Part shown: piece after piece, positions 1-6,013 of the stretch
Layout of the letters: each line of letters opens with the position of its first letter
Position numbering within the stretch: the first letter of the stretch is position 1
Origin: CAYTSW01 sp964440605
GTDB lineage: Bacteria; Planctomycetota; Phycisphaerae; Phycisphaerales; UBA1924
Assembly (NCBI GenBank): GCA_964440605.1
Contig: CAYTSW010000153.1
Span: 1-6,298, forward strand
DNA length: 6,298 bases
Direction: 5' to 3'
The notes under the pieces: model-generated
Told to the model about the DNA's origin: nothing
What the model saw: only the letters and a program-made list of their open reading frames with translations
Database searches by the model: none
Made by a program: the position numbers and the translations under genes

Positions 1-139
1 TCGGGTTCAGGTCCGGCGAGTACGGCGGCAGCCACCACACGCTGGCGCCCACGGCATCGATCACCTCCTCGACACCCGGCGCCTTGTGCGCACCAAGGTT
101 GTCCATCACCACGATGTCGCCGTCGCGCAGCGGCGGTGA
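1..139 (-). pseudogene. IS630-family transposase remnant, left copy, cut by window edge
   Basis: The minus strand from about 139 down to the window edge encodes the same transposase piece as the right copy, including VVMDNLGAHK with the second catalytic Asp of the DDE triad, and then WWLPPYSPDLN. The catalytic Glu codon lies just past the edge. No N-terminal helix-turn-helix or first catalytic Asp is present: upstream lie a terminator and the 3' end of the SUMF1-fold gene. It is therefore a decayed fragment rather than an active gene. Family assignment rests on the DNLGAHK and PYSPDLNPIE signatures; the left extent is unknown. Confidence 0.8.
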
Positions 140-190
140 CGGCTGAACCCATCGAAACGCCCAAAGCAGAGGCCCAGCCTCAAACACACG

Positions 191-223
191 AATAAAAAGG
201 GCGGCGCCCGACAAGCGCCGCCC
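191..223 (-). terminator. Intrinsic terminator of the SUMF1-fold gene
   Basis: A perfect 9-bp GC stem (GGGCGGCGC at 199-207 with GCGCCGCCC at 215-223, 7-nt loop) is followed on the minus strand by TTTTTATT (191-198). It begins about 30 bp past the stop codon of the gene to its right. This is a textbook Rho-independent terminator for leftward transcription. It lies wholly inside the 446-bp repeat, so the other dockerin-bearing gene ends in an identical one. Confidence 0.9.
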
Positions 224-253
224 CGACCGTGCTGTCCGGATCCTCACAACCGC

Positions 254-1423
254 TCAGTCGACGCAATCGGTCCGCCCGAACTGCGCGCCGAACGCGCCGA
301 AGTCGGCTCCATCGATCGTGCCGTCGTTGTTGAAGTCGGCCCGCGGGTCGTAACTCTGCTCACCCGCATCGCTGCCAAAGGCGGCGCCGAAGAAGCCGAA
401 GTCGGCGCCGTCGACCTGGCCGTCGTCGTTGAAGTCGGCGGGGCACGCAGGTTCGTCCGCGACGGGGCTTGCGGCGAGACGGAACCCGTCGAAGAGGAAC
501 AAGTTCGCCGGGTTGCCTCCGAATCGGGCCGTCGACCGCAAGACGATCTCTTCGATGTCGAAGTACGATCCGCCGCGGAGGCCGCGGAGGTCCTGAGTAA
601 CCATCGTCTCGTTCCACTCCCACACATTGCCGTTCATGTCGTACGCGCCGTAGTAGCTGGTGTTGCCCGCCGTGCCGACGGTGGTCACATGCCCCTCAAG
701 CCCGTTCCAATCGGTGTTATTGCCGTAGTTGACAGTATTGGCGCCGGGGTTGGCGACATCACCCGTACTCGTCGCGGTGGCGAAGGTCGGCACGCTGTTG
801 CTCTGCGTGGCGTACCCCCAGTAGTCGTCGATGTCGCCGCCTTGATCGGCGGGTTGGTGGTACGCCGCCTTGTACCACTCGTCCTCGGTGGGGAGGAAGA
901 CCTGGTTGGGATTGGAGAGGTCTCGCGTGATAGCGCTGATCGAAGTCACGCCATCGAAGGTGTACACCCCCGACTCGGTTGTGCTGTTGTCCTGCGGGCC
1001 GGTGGGCTGCCCATTGGTCATCCAGTTGGCCATGCGGGCCGCGCTGTACCAACGGACAAAGGCCACCGGCTTGTCGCCCATGTTCTCGCGCACAGAATAC
1101 GTGTACGAGCCGTCCGTGCCCGAGCGGGCGATACCGCTGCGGGCATTGAAGCCCAATGAACTGCTATACAGGTTATTGGGGTCGCTGGCGGCAACGGCGT
1201 TGAGAAACGCGGTGTACTGCTCGTTCGTGACCTCGTAGGTGCCGATGCGGTACTCGTAGGCAACCGAGCCATAGCCGGTGGTGTCATCTATGAGCATCAC
1301 AGCGGTATCGGGCGCGTTGCCAGGGTTGCCGACGGTGGACCAGTCCATGGTGACGGGGGAGGCGCTCGCCGCGGATGCAACGGCCAACGATGCGGCGGCG
1401 GCCGCAAGGGTGTAAAACTTCAT
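254..1423 (-). CDS. Secreted SUMF1/FGE-fold protein with C-terminal dockerin-like module
   Basis: This encodes 389 aa. Residues 1-22 form a signal peptide (MKFYT, a long Ala-rich core, then ASASP), so it is exported. Residues about 25-320 resemble the formylglycine-generating enzyme/sulfatase-modifying factor domain: YRIGTYEVTNEQYTAFLNAV (58-77), VAFVRWYSAARMANWM (120-135), FLPTEDEWYKAAY (176-188), YDMNGNVWEW (261-270), LRGGSYF (282-288) and FDGFRLA (311-317). The cysteine pair that catalyses formylglycine formation is not seen near RGGSYF, and the domain has no Cys at all, so a structural or ligand-binding role is more likely than enzyme activity. Residues 327-389 are a dockerin-like module with two Ca-loop repeats, D330-x-N-x-D-G-x-x-D-G-A-D341 and D363 to D374, 33 residues apart. 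The ATG at 1423 was preferred over an in-frame upstream start at 1543 because GAGGAGAG precedes it and the signal peptide begins there. The last 63 codons lie in the exact repeat. Confidence 0.9.
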   Translation of the reverse strand: MKFYTLAAAAASLAVASAASASPVTMDWSTVGNPGNAPDTAVMLIDDTTGYGSVAYEYRIGTYEVTNEQYTAFLNAVAASDPNNLYSSSLGFNARSGIARSGTDGSYTYSVRENMGDKPVAFVRWYSAARMANWMTNGQPTGPQDNSTTESGVYTFDGVTSISAITRDLSNPNQVFLPTEDEWYKAAYHQPADQGGDIDDYWGYATQSNSVPTFATATSTGDVANPGANTVNYGNNTDWNGLEGHVTTVGTAGNTSYYGAYDMNGNVWEWNETMVTQDLRGLRGGSYFDIEEIVLRSTARFGGNPANLFLFDGFRLAASPVADEPACPADFNDDGQVDGADFGFFGAAFGSDAGEQSYDPRADFNNDGTIDGADFGAFGAQFGRTDCVD

Positions 1424-1430
1424 CGGGCAA

Positions 1431-1438
1431 CTCTCCTC
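1431..1438 (-). promoter_or_regulatory. Ribosome binding site of the SUMF1-fold gene
   Basis: The minus strand reads GAGGAGAG and then TTGCCCG before the ATG at 1423, leaving 9 nt after the AGGAG core. This decides the start in favour of the codon next to the signal peptide. Confidence 0.75.
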
Positions 1439-1448
1439 TGCGGGTGGG

Positions 1449-1826
1449 TTAGGCTCGTGTTCGCGGAGGCGCGGACAGTCCCGCACTCCATACAGGAAGG
1501 TACCCCAGCCCCCCCGAATCGGCACCCCGATCGGGGAATTCATTGTTTCTTCTCAGATAAGCGCCGGTGAGTGCATTGGAGTCTTGCCCATTTTCACAGG
1601 CCTCGCCCGCCGCTCGCGTCAGGCCGCCGACCGTCCCCGCCGCGGCGCGGCGGAGACGGCTCTTGACCTTGCTCCACAGCTTCTCGATCGGGTTCAGGTC
1701 CGGCGAGTACGGCGGCAGCCACCACACGCTGGCGCCCACGGCATCGATCACCTCCTCGACACCCGGCGCCTTGTGCGCACCAAGGTTGTCCATCACCACG
1801 ATGTCGCCGTCGCGCAGCGGCGGTGA
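1449..1826 (-). pseudogene. IS630-family transposase, C-terminal remnant
   Basis: The family resemblance starts near 1826 with LRDGDIVVMDNLGAHK and runs through WWLPPYSPDLNPIEKLWSKV to KSRLRRAAAGTVGGLT. The second catalytic Asp (codon 1788-1790) and the catalytic Glu (codon 1683-1685) of the DDE triad are present. The N-terminal helix-turn-helix and the first Asp are missing; what lies upstream is the terminator of the metallopeptidase-like gene. After about position 1600 the reading frame stays open to a TAA at 1449 but no longer looks like the family, so the 3' end is probably also altered. It lacks a credible start or ribosome binding site. It is a fossil, and its upstream breakpoint and the DNA from 1688 to 1826 are repeated exactly at the left window edge. 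Confidence 0.82.
1525..1536. promoter_or_regulatory. 12-bp perfect palindrome upstream of the SUMF1-fold gene
   Basis: CCCCGATCGGGG is a perfect palindrome about 100 bp upstream of the start codon at 1423, between that gene and the transposase remnant. A related half (CCCCCGAATCGG) lies just to its left at 1511-1522. It could be an operator half-site pair or part of an old IS end. I could not place convincing -35/-10 boxes around it, so the function is open. Confidence 0.3.
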
Positions 1827-2133
1827 CGGCTGAACCCATCGAAACGCCCAAAGCAGAGGCCCAGCCTCAAACACACGAATAAAAAGGGCGGCGCCCGACA
1901 AGCGCCGCCCCGACCGTGCTGTCCGGATCCTCACAACCGCTCAGTCGACGCAATCGGTCCGCCCGAACTGCGCGCCGAACGCGCCGAAGTCGGCTCCATC
2001 GATCGTGCCGTCGTTGTTGAAGTCGGCCCGCGGGTCGTAACTCTGCTCACCCGCATCGCTGCCAAAGGCGGCGCCGAAGAAGCCGAAGTCGGCGCCGTCG
2101 ACCTGGCCGTCGTCGTTGAAGTCGGCGGGGCAC
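1688..2133. repeat. Exact 446-bp direct repeat, right copy
   Basis: Identical to 1-446. It covers the dockerin-like module and stop codon of the metallopeptidase-like gene, its terminator, and part of the transposase remnant. The rightmost base that agrees is 2133, one base into the codon before the module's first Cys. To the left the transposase remnant continues without a break, so the 1688 edge is set only by where the window starts in the other copy. Confidence 0.97.
1878..1910 (-). terminator. Intrinsic terminator of the metallopeptidase-like gene
   Basis: Same sequence as the terminator at 191-223: a perfect 9-bp stem (1886-1894 with 1902-1910), 7-nt loop, then TTTTTATT on the minus strand (1878-1885). 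It starts about 30 bp beyond the stop codon at 1941. Confidence 0.9.
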
Positions 2134-4058
2134 CCGACACCCTCGACGATCACGGGCTTGGACTGCTTGTTGTTCTCGGGATCGAGCAGCAGCAGAGCGT
2201 CGCCCGCGAGCAGCGCCGGCGCCACGGGGATGGGGCCGGTGAATCCCTCGTCGCCGGTCGGGCCCGCACCGAGGAAAGCATCAAAGTCGCCGAACCCCAT
2301 GGGATCGAGGAAGACCTCCACCACCGTTCCCGGCATGGCGTGCGCCGCAACGCTGGTGTCGCCATCCGAGGGCATCATGGTGAACACCGGCGGGAAGCAG
2401 GCCTCGGCGAGCGCGTTGGAGAGCGGGGCCGGCTCGAACACGCCCACGCCATCGGCGACAGCGCCGAACGTCTGCACATCAATGCCCAGCGCCGGCGCGT
2501 CGCTGATCAGATCGTCAAAGAGATAGAGCCCGGTCCCGCTCCTGGTCACCTCCACCTCGACGGGCGAGAACGACTGGGGCAGCGACAGCGGCGGCAGGAC
2601 CGGGTCGGGGAACGTGTCGCCGTTGACGTCGAACTGGCTGAAGACCATCTTCTGAGCGGGGTCGAGAATCAGCACACGCCCTTGGAATCCGTCGTCGTAG
2701 GTGATGGAGATGGGGCTCTGGAAGAAAGCAGTCGGCAGGAGCACCCAATCGCCCGTGCCCTGCTCGAAGAGGCCGTCGACGTCGAAGTCGAAGAACGCGT
2801 AGACGCCATACTCGGGACCGAAACTCGAGTCCACAACGCCGGCGACGAACACCTGCTGCGTGAACTCCCCGGGGCTCACCTCGATCTCAGCAAAGGCGAA
2901 GTCCAGGACCCGATCGAACGGCGTCGCAAGATCCTGCCGCACAACGTTGTTGCTGGCCTCGTCGAGCGACCACTGCGAGATGAGCCCGTTCGACGTCGGT
3001 CCGGACACGAGGCTGATGTGCCGGATGAGCTCGGCGATAGCACGCCGCAGGCGGGCCTCCGCCCAGCGCCCGTTCTTCCAGATGTCCCAGAACTCCATGC
3101 GGGTGATGTCACCGCTCTTCCACAGCGTTGCCGCGGCCTTGCGCCCGTCGCGCCACTCACGCGTGTCCTGATCGTCCTGCTTGGCGTTCGAGATCGCGAT
3201 GGCCAGCAGCAGCGCTTCCGACTGAAGCTCCTCGATCGTGTCGAACTTCGAGGCCAGCTCCATGACTATGCAATCCGCAAGGCCCGGATCGTCGGGCGGC
3301 ACCGGAACAACGCCCTCGAAGATGATCACGTCCAGCAGAGCGAGCAGCTCGCATTGCAGGCGGATCTCGAGATCCTCGGCGTCCACCTCGTTGCACTCGC
3401 GCCGCTCGCGGATGCAGGCGAGCTCCATGTCGGTCGGGTTGCTCGGGTCCGCGGCGCGCAGCCACTCCTGCTTGGCGTGCAGGCCCTCGTGATACAGCGT
3501 GGTGAGCATGATGAACTGCTGCGCGTTGCACGCGTCGGCGAGCTCGCACGGGATGAAGTTCGCCCGGATGTTGATGCGATCGCCTTCCCCGGTCGCAAGG
3601 CGATCGGGCAAACACGCCCCATTCGCGCGCGCGCTCCGGAAATCGAGGCACAGCCGACCATCCTCGACCATCGCGCCGAGGCACGCGGCCATCGCCTCGT
3701 CCTCCTTCGCGATCAAGTCGATGGCCGACCCGATGTTCTGACGCAGAACCTCGACCTTCGCGTCCGCCTTCTGCTCTTTGGTCATGGCGTCCGGGTCGGT
3801 CCCCACGTCCGGGTCATCCATCAGATCGAACTCGTCGATGATCTTCATGCGCAGCGTCGCGGAGATCGCGTCACCCGGCTCGCCCAGGCTCTCGCCGTCG
3901 TACGTGAGCTGAGCATCCGAGACGATCGCCCCTCCGCCGGGCTTTTCCCTTGGCCAGTCGAAGCCACCGGCCGCAATGCCGGTCATCATGCCGATGCACA
4001 CACCCACCAACACCGCCCAGCGCGCACGCAAAGTGCCGAAATCTCGTTTCGTGTCCAT
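1941..4058 (-). CDS. Secreted HEGLH metallopeptidase-like protein with C-terminal dockerin-like module
   Basis: This encodes 705 aa. The N-terminus (KR-rich stretch, then WAVLVGVCIGMMTGIAAGG, 14-32) is a signal peptide. Residues about 75-350 are mostly helical and contain LTTLYHEGLHAKQEWL (185-200). HEGLH (190-194) fits the zincin HExxH motif, with two His as zinc ligands and Glu191 as the general base. E224 in NEVDAE (223-228), an ExxA arrangement about 30 residues on, is a possible third ligand. Cysteines are frequent between 126 and 263, as in exported proteins. Residues about 395-545 look beta-rich, with acidic loops (FDFDVDG 423-429, FDVNGD 476-481). Residues 643-705 are the dockerin-like module, identical at DNA level to that of the SUMF1-fold protein. 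I do not recognise the exact family; peptidase activity is inferred from the motif only. The ATG at 4058 was chosen because AAGGAG lies 6 nt upstream and the signal peptide starts there; the frame is open further upstream without such support. Confidence 0.85.
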   Translation of the reverse strand: MDTKRDFGTLRARWAVLVGVCIGMMTGIAAGGFDWPREKPGGGAIVSDAQLTYDGESLGEPGDAISATLRMKIIDEFDLMDDPDVGTDPDAMTKEQKADAKVEVLRQNIGSAIDLIAKEDEAMAACLGAMVEDGRLCLDFRSARANGACLPDRLATGEGDRINIRANFIPCELADACNAQQFIMLTTLYHEGLHAKQEWLRAADPSNPTDMELACIRERRECNEVDAEDLEIRLQCELLALLDVIIFEGVVPVPPDDPGLADCIVMELASKFDTIEELQSEALLLAIAISNAKQDDQDTREWRDGRKAAATLWKSGDITRMEFWDIWKNGRWAEARLRRAIAELIRHISLVSGPTSNGLISQWSLDEASNNVVRQDLATPFDRVLDFAFAEIEVSPGEFTQQVFVAGVVDSSFGPEYGVYAFFDFDVDGLFEQGTGDWVLLPTAFFQSPISITYDDGFQGRVLILDPAQKMVFSQFDVNGDTFPDPVLPPLSLPQSFSPVEVEVTRSGTGLYLFDDLISDAPALGIDVQTFGAVADGVGVFEPAPLSNALAEACFPPVFTMMPSDGDTSVAAHAMPGTVVEVFLDPMGFGDFDAFLGAGPTGDEGFTGPIPVAPALLAGDALLLLDPENNKQSKPVIVEGVGCPADFNDDGQVDGADFGFFGAAFGSDAGEQSYDPRADFNNDGTIDGADFGAFGAQFGRTDCVD

Positions 4059-4064
4059 GCCTTT

Positions 4065-4070
4065 CTCCTT
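4065..4070 (-). promoter_or_regulatory. Ribosome binding site of the metallopeptidase-like gene
   Basis: AAGGAG on the minus strand, 6 nt before the ATG at 4058. It lies only 6 nt after the hairpin at 4077-4096, so the two may interact. Confidence 0.8.
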
Positions 4071-4076
4071 GTTCAA

Positions 4077-4096
4077 GCCCGACGACCCCGTCGGGC
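4077..4096 (-). promoter_or_regulatory. Perfect hairpin just upstream of the ribosome binding site
   Basis: GCCCGACG, a 4-nt loop and CGTCGGGC form a perfect 8-bp GC stem. On the minus strand it is followed by TTGAACAAGGAG rather than a T-run, so it is a poor intrinsic terminator for the acetyltransferase gene. Its place in the leader, 18 bp before the start codon, fits better with mRNA stabilisation or control of translation. An imperfect terminator remains possible. Confidence 0.45.
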
Positions 4097-4270
4097 CACC
4101 TTGGGTGAAACTACTGCCAGACCGATAGCGCACAAATGAAATCCTGCATCCGAGTGGGCTTTCGTGCGGGGATTGACTTTTCCCTCGCCGGTTTGGGCGA
4201 AAGCAGTCCCTTCCACTCACGCACAAATGCCTCGTACCCGAGTTCGTCCCACCTGGCGGACCGACGCGCG
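4097..4270. other. Intergenic spacer, presumed promoter region of the metallopeptidase-like gene
   Basis: This lies between the acetyltransferase stop and the hairpin. It is visibly less GC-rich than the flanking genes, as expected of a promoter region. A 10-bp direct repeat (CGCACAAATG at 4129-4138 and 4220-4229, 91 bp apart) is present. No convincing -35/-10 pair and no clear T-tailed terminator for the acetyltransferase gene were found. Confidence 0.4.
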
Positions 4271-5032
4271 CTAGCCGTCGTCTCCGGCGCCGCTGAGGTC
4301 GCGCCGCCACTCGTACCCCGGGTCCGGCTCGTCCGCGACCTCAGCCCGTTCACCCATCGCGCGTGCCGGCACACCCGCCACCGTCGCCCGCCGCTCCACG
4401 TCCCGCGTCACCACCGCCCCCGCCCCGACCGTCGCCCAGATCCCCACCCGCACGCCCGGCAGCACACGAGCGCCCATGCCGATCATCGCGTGCCGACCGA
4501 TCTCCACGCCGCCGGCCAGGATCGCCCCCGGCGCGATGTGCGCATTGGCGCGCACCCACGTGTCGTGCTCCACGATGGCCCCGGTGTTGATGATGCAGTC
4601 GATGCTGATGCGCGCGCCGGCGTTGATGATCGCGCCGGGCGCGACGAACGTGCCAGCCCCGAGCCGCGCCGTCGCATCGATGATCGCGCTCGGGTGCGCG
4701 ATCGTCGCGAAGCGCTCGCCCAACTCGTGCGGGATGTTCTCGGCCAGCAGCGTGAGCCGCTCACGAAGATCCCCCACACCCAGCACGAAACGCCAGCTCG
4801 GGTCGAGGTCCGCCGTCAACTCGCGGATCGTCCCGAGATGAGCCGCGCGGCCGCTCAGCCGAGCGTCCGACTCGTCATCGTAAAACCCCGCGATGCGCCA
4901 CCCGCTGGCCCGCGCCGCCTCCAGCACCACCGACGCGTGCCCGCCTCCCCCGATGATCACCAGCGATGTCTCCGGGTCCGGCGTCCGCGGCCGCCCGGCG
5001 GCGAGCAGTTCGTTGTCGAGTTCCTCAGGCAT
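4271..5032 (-). CDS. NeuD/PglD-family sugar acetyltransferase
   Basis: This encodes 253 aa. After a 22-residue leader, residues 23-53 (LVIIGGGGHASVVLEAA..GFYDDE) form the Rossmann-like N-terminal domain that holds the nucleotide-sugar in PglD-type enzymes. Residues about 108-220 are left-handed beta-helix hexapeptide repeats (HPSAIID, GAGTFVAPGAIINAGA, NTGAIVEHDTWV, HIAPGAILAGGVEIG, GMGARVLPGV, GAGAVVTRDV), ending in VAGVPARAM. H156 in VEHD matches the position of the catalytic base in the family and H165 in HIAPGA the acetyl-CoA side. These enzymes are cytosolic and move acetyl from acetyl-CoA to an amino or hydroxyl group of a sugar destined for surface glycans; the substrate here is not readable. 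The tail after 230 is acidic and unassigned. No Shine-Dalgarno sequence is visible. The start lies 9 bp after the regulator's TAG, which suggests translational coupling. Confidence 0.88.
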   Translation of the reverse strand: MPEELDNELLAAGRPRTPDPETSLVIIGGGGHASVVLEAARASGWRIAGFYDDESDARLSGRAAHLGTIRELTADLDPSWRFVLGVGDLRERLTLLAENIPHELGERFATIAHPSAIIDATARLGAGTFVAPGAIINAGARISIDCIINTGAIVEHDTWVRANAHIAPGAILAGGVEIGRHAMIGMGARVLPGVRVGIWATVGAGAVVTRDVERRATVAGVPARAMGERAEVADEPDPGYEWRRDLSGAGDDG

Positions 5033-5041
5033 GAAAGCATG

Positions 5042-5917
5042 CTATTCGCGCCCCACGCCCCGCACCGAAACGTCGGGCTCGTTCCACAGGCCGATCATCT
5101 CTATGCGTGTCGACACCCCCCACTGTCCATAGATCGCCTTCGTGTGGTCGTGGATCGTGTGCCGACTCCGTTCCAATCGCTGAGCGATCTCCGGCTCCGT
5201 CAGCCCACGCACCAGCAACGACGCGACCCGACGCTGCATGGGCGAGATCCGGCCCATCAACACGCCGCGATGCTCCTCCAGCCGCGCGACACGGTGCGCA
5301 AACACGCGGCACACCGCGGGCAGCGAAGCGACCAGCAGCTCCCCCAACGCATCAAACGACGCTCTCCCTGACGCCTCGACATGCGCGCCACGCTCCGACG
5401 CTTCGATCTCCTCCGCCTGCACCATCAGCGCGCGCGGCGTCGCGGGCACCCACGTCGCGCACACGACCCGTACGCCCGTCCCGCTCAACGACACACCCTC
5501 ACCGACGCGGCAACGCCCGACGTGCTCGTGCGCACGCGTGAAGCGCATCGCCTCCAGCTCGAGCCGGGGCTCGCTGTGACCACGCTCCACCGCCGCTGAG
5601 TCCAGAGGCCAGGGCGCCCGTGGCGGTCGAACGCCATCGATCGATCCACCCCTCGCGCACGCCCTGGCGACCACCCGCGCACCGGCGGCTTCGAATCGCA
5701 CCGCCCCAACACTCAGGATCACCCGCGGGCCCGCCTCCTGCCCGAGCGCTTCGGCGAGCCGCTGCACCCACGAGCCGGCCTCGCGCGATCGGATCAGACA
5801 CGCCTCGGCGACGAGGTGAGCCGCCCGCGCGGCGCACGCCATACGCCCGCCCCGATCCCCAGTATCCGCCGAATCCTTCGCGACCCTTCCGAGCCTCGAC
5901 GCGTTGCGTGCAGCCAT
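5042..5917 (-). CDS. LuxR-type helix-turn-helix transcriptional regulator
   Basis: This encodes 291 aa from the ATG at 5917. Residues about 224-278 are a GerE/LuxR DNA-binding domain: ISPMQRRVASLLVRGLTEPE, then IAQRLERSRHTIHDHTKAIY, then a closing GVSTRIEMI helix. The GLTEPEIAQRLERSRHTI portion is the helix-turn-helix with its recognition helix. The first 210 residues contain no recognisable phospho-receiver domain. They are Ala/Arg/Val-rich and may be a GAF- or PAS-like sensor, but I cannot assign it, so the signal is unknown. The start is uncertain: a GTG at 5944 and an ATG at 5842 are in frame, and none has a strong ribosome binding site; GGGGA before 5917 is weak. The acetyltransferase gene follows after 9 bp, so the two are probably one transcript. 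An autoregulatory link is plausible but not shown. Confidence 0.82.
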   Translation of the reverse strand: MAARNASRLGRVAKDSADTGDRGGRMACAARAAHLVAEACLIRSREAGSWVQRLAEALGQEAGPRVILSVGAVRFEAAGARVVARACARGGSIDGVRPPRAPWPLDSAAVERGHSEPRLELEAMRFTRAHEHVGRCRVGEGVSLSGTGVRVVCATWVPATPRALMVQAEEIEASERGAHVEASGRASFDALGELLVASLPAVCRVFAHRVARLEEHRGVLMGRISPMQRRVASLLVRGLTEPEIAQRLERSRHTIHDHTKAIYGQWGVSTRIEMIGLWNEPDVSVRGVGRE

Positions 5918-5945
5918 GGCCAATCCCCGGACTCGGTCTCCCACA

Positions 5946-5960
5946 CGCGGGCGACCCGCG
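5946..5960. promoter_or_regulatory. Short perfect hairpin upstream of the LuxR-type gene
   Basis: CGCGGG, loop CGA, CCCGCG: a 6-bp stem 29 bp before the ATG at 5917. It could mask the start region or be an operator. In DNA this GC-rich it may also be chance. Confidence 0.25.
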
Positions 5961-6013
5961 CGCGTGCGTAACCAAGCCGGTGATAGCCCGGGAAGGGGTC
6001 GCCTCGACAGGTG

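Larger units (their letters stand above)
1..446. repeat. Exact 446-bp direct repeat, left copy
   Basis: Base for base this stretch is the same as 1688-2133 (constant offset 1687); I compared it line by line and found no mismatch. The identity stops at 446/447 (c then g here, c then c in the other copy). The left end is the window edge, so the true repeat may be longer. On the minus strand the repeat contains, in order, the 63-codon dockerin-like module and stop codon of the SUMF1-fold gene, an intrinsic terminator, and the middle of an IS630-type transposase remnant. The boundary falls at the codon for the first Cys of the module, so the repeat respects the protein domain border. It is not a classical IS: no terminal inverted repeats and no intact transposase are seen. 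Confidence 0.97.

Noticed and set aside
1..2133. A complete composite transposon made by the two repeats
   Set aside because: Neither copy has an intact transposase in view, the repeats show no terminal inverted repeats, and no target-site duplication is visible.
2340..4139. Long plus-strand open frame (599 codons) opposite the metallopeptidase-like gene
   Set aside because: Its product is rich in Arg, His and Asp with no domain pattern. The minus strand has a signal peptide, a motif, a ribosome binding site and a terminator. It is a mirror of strong GC bias at third codon positions.
4173..4178. TTGACT on the plus strand as a -35 box
   Set aside because: There is no -10-like hexamer at 16-18 bp and no plus-strand gene for it to serve.
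4111..4374. Minus-strand frame ending in WDELGYEAFVREWKGLLS, overlapping the end of the acetyltransferase gene
   Set aside because: The non-overlapping part looks somewhat protein-like, but it has no ribosome binding site, its first half is out-of-frame acetyltransferase sequence, and it matches no family I know. A fossil gene is possible but unsupported.
4136..5371. Plus-strand open frame (411 codons) opposite the acetyltransferase and regulator genes
   Set aside because: Its Arg/Pro/His-rich composition matches antisense reading of GC-rich genes, and both minus-strand genes are recognisable families.
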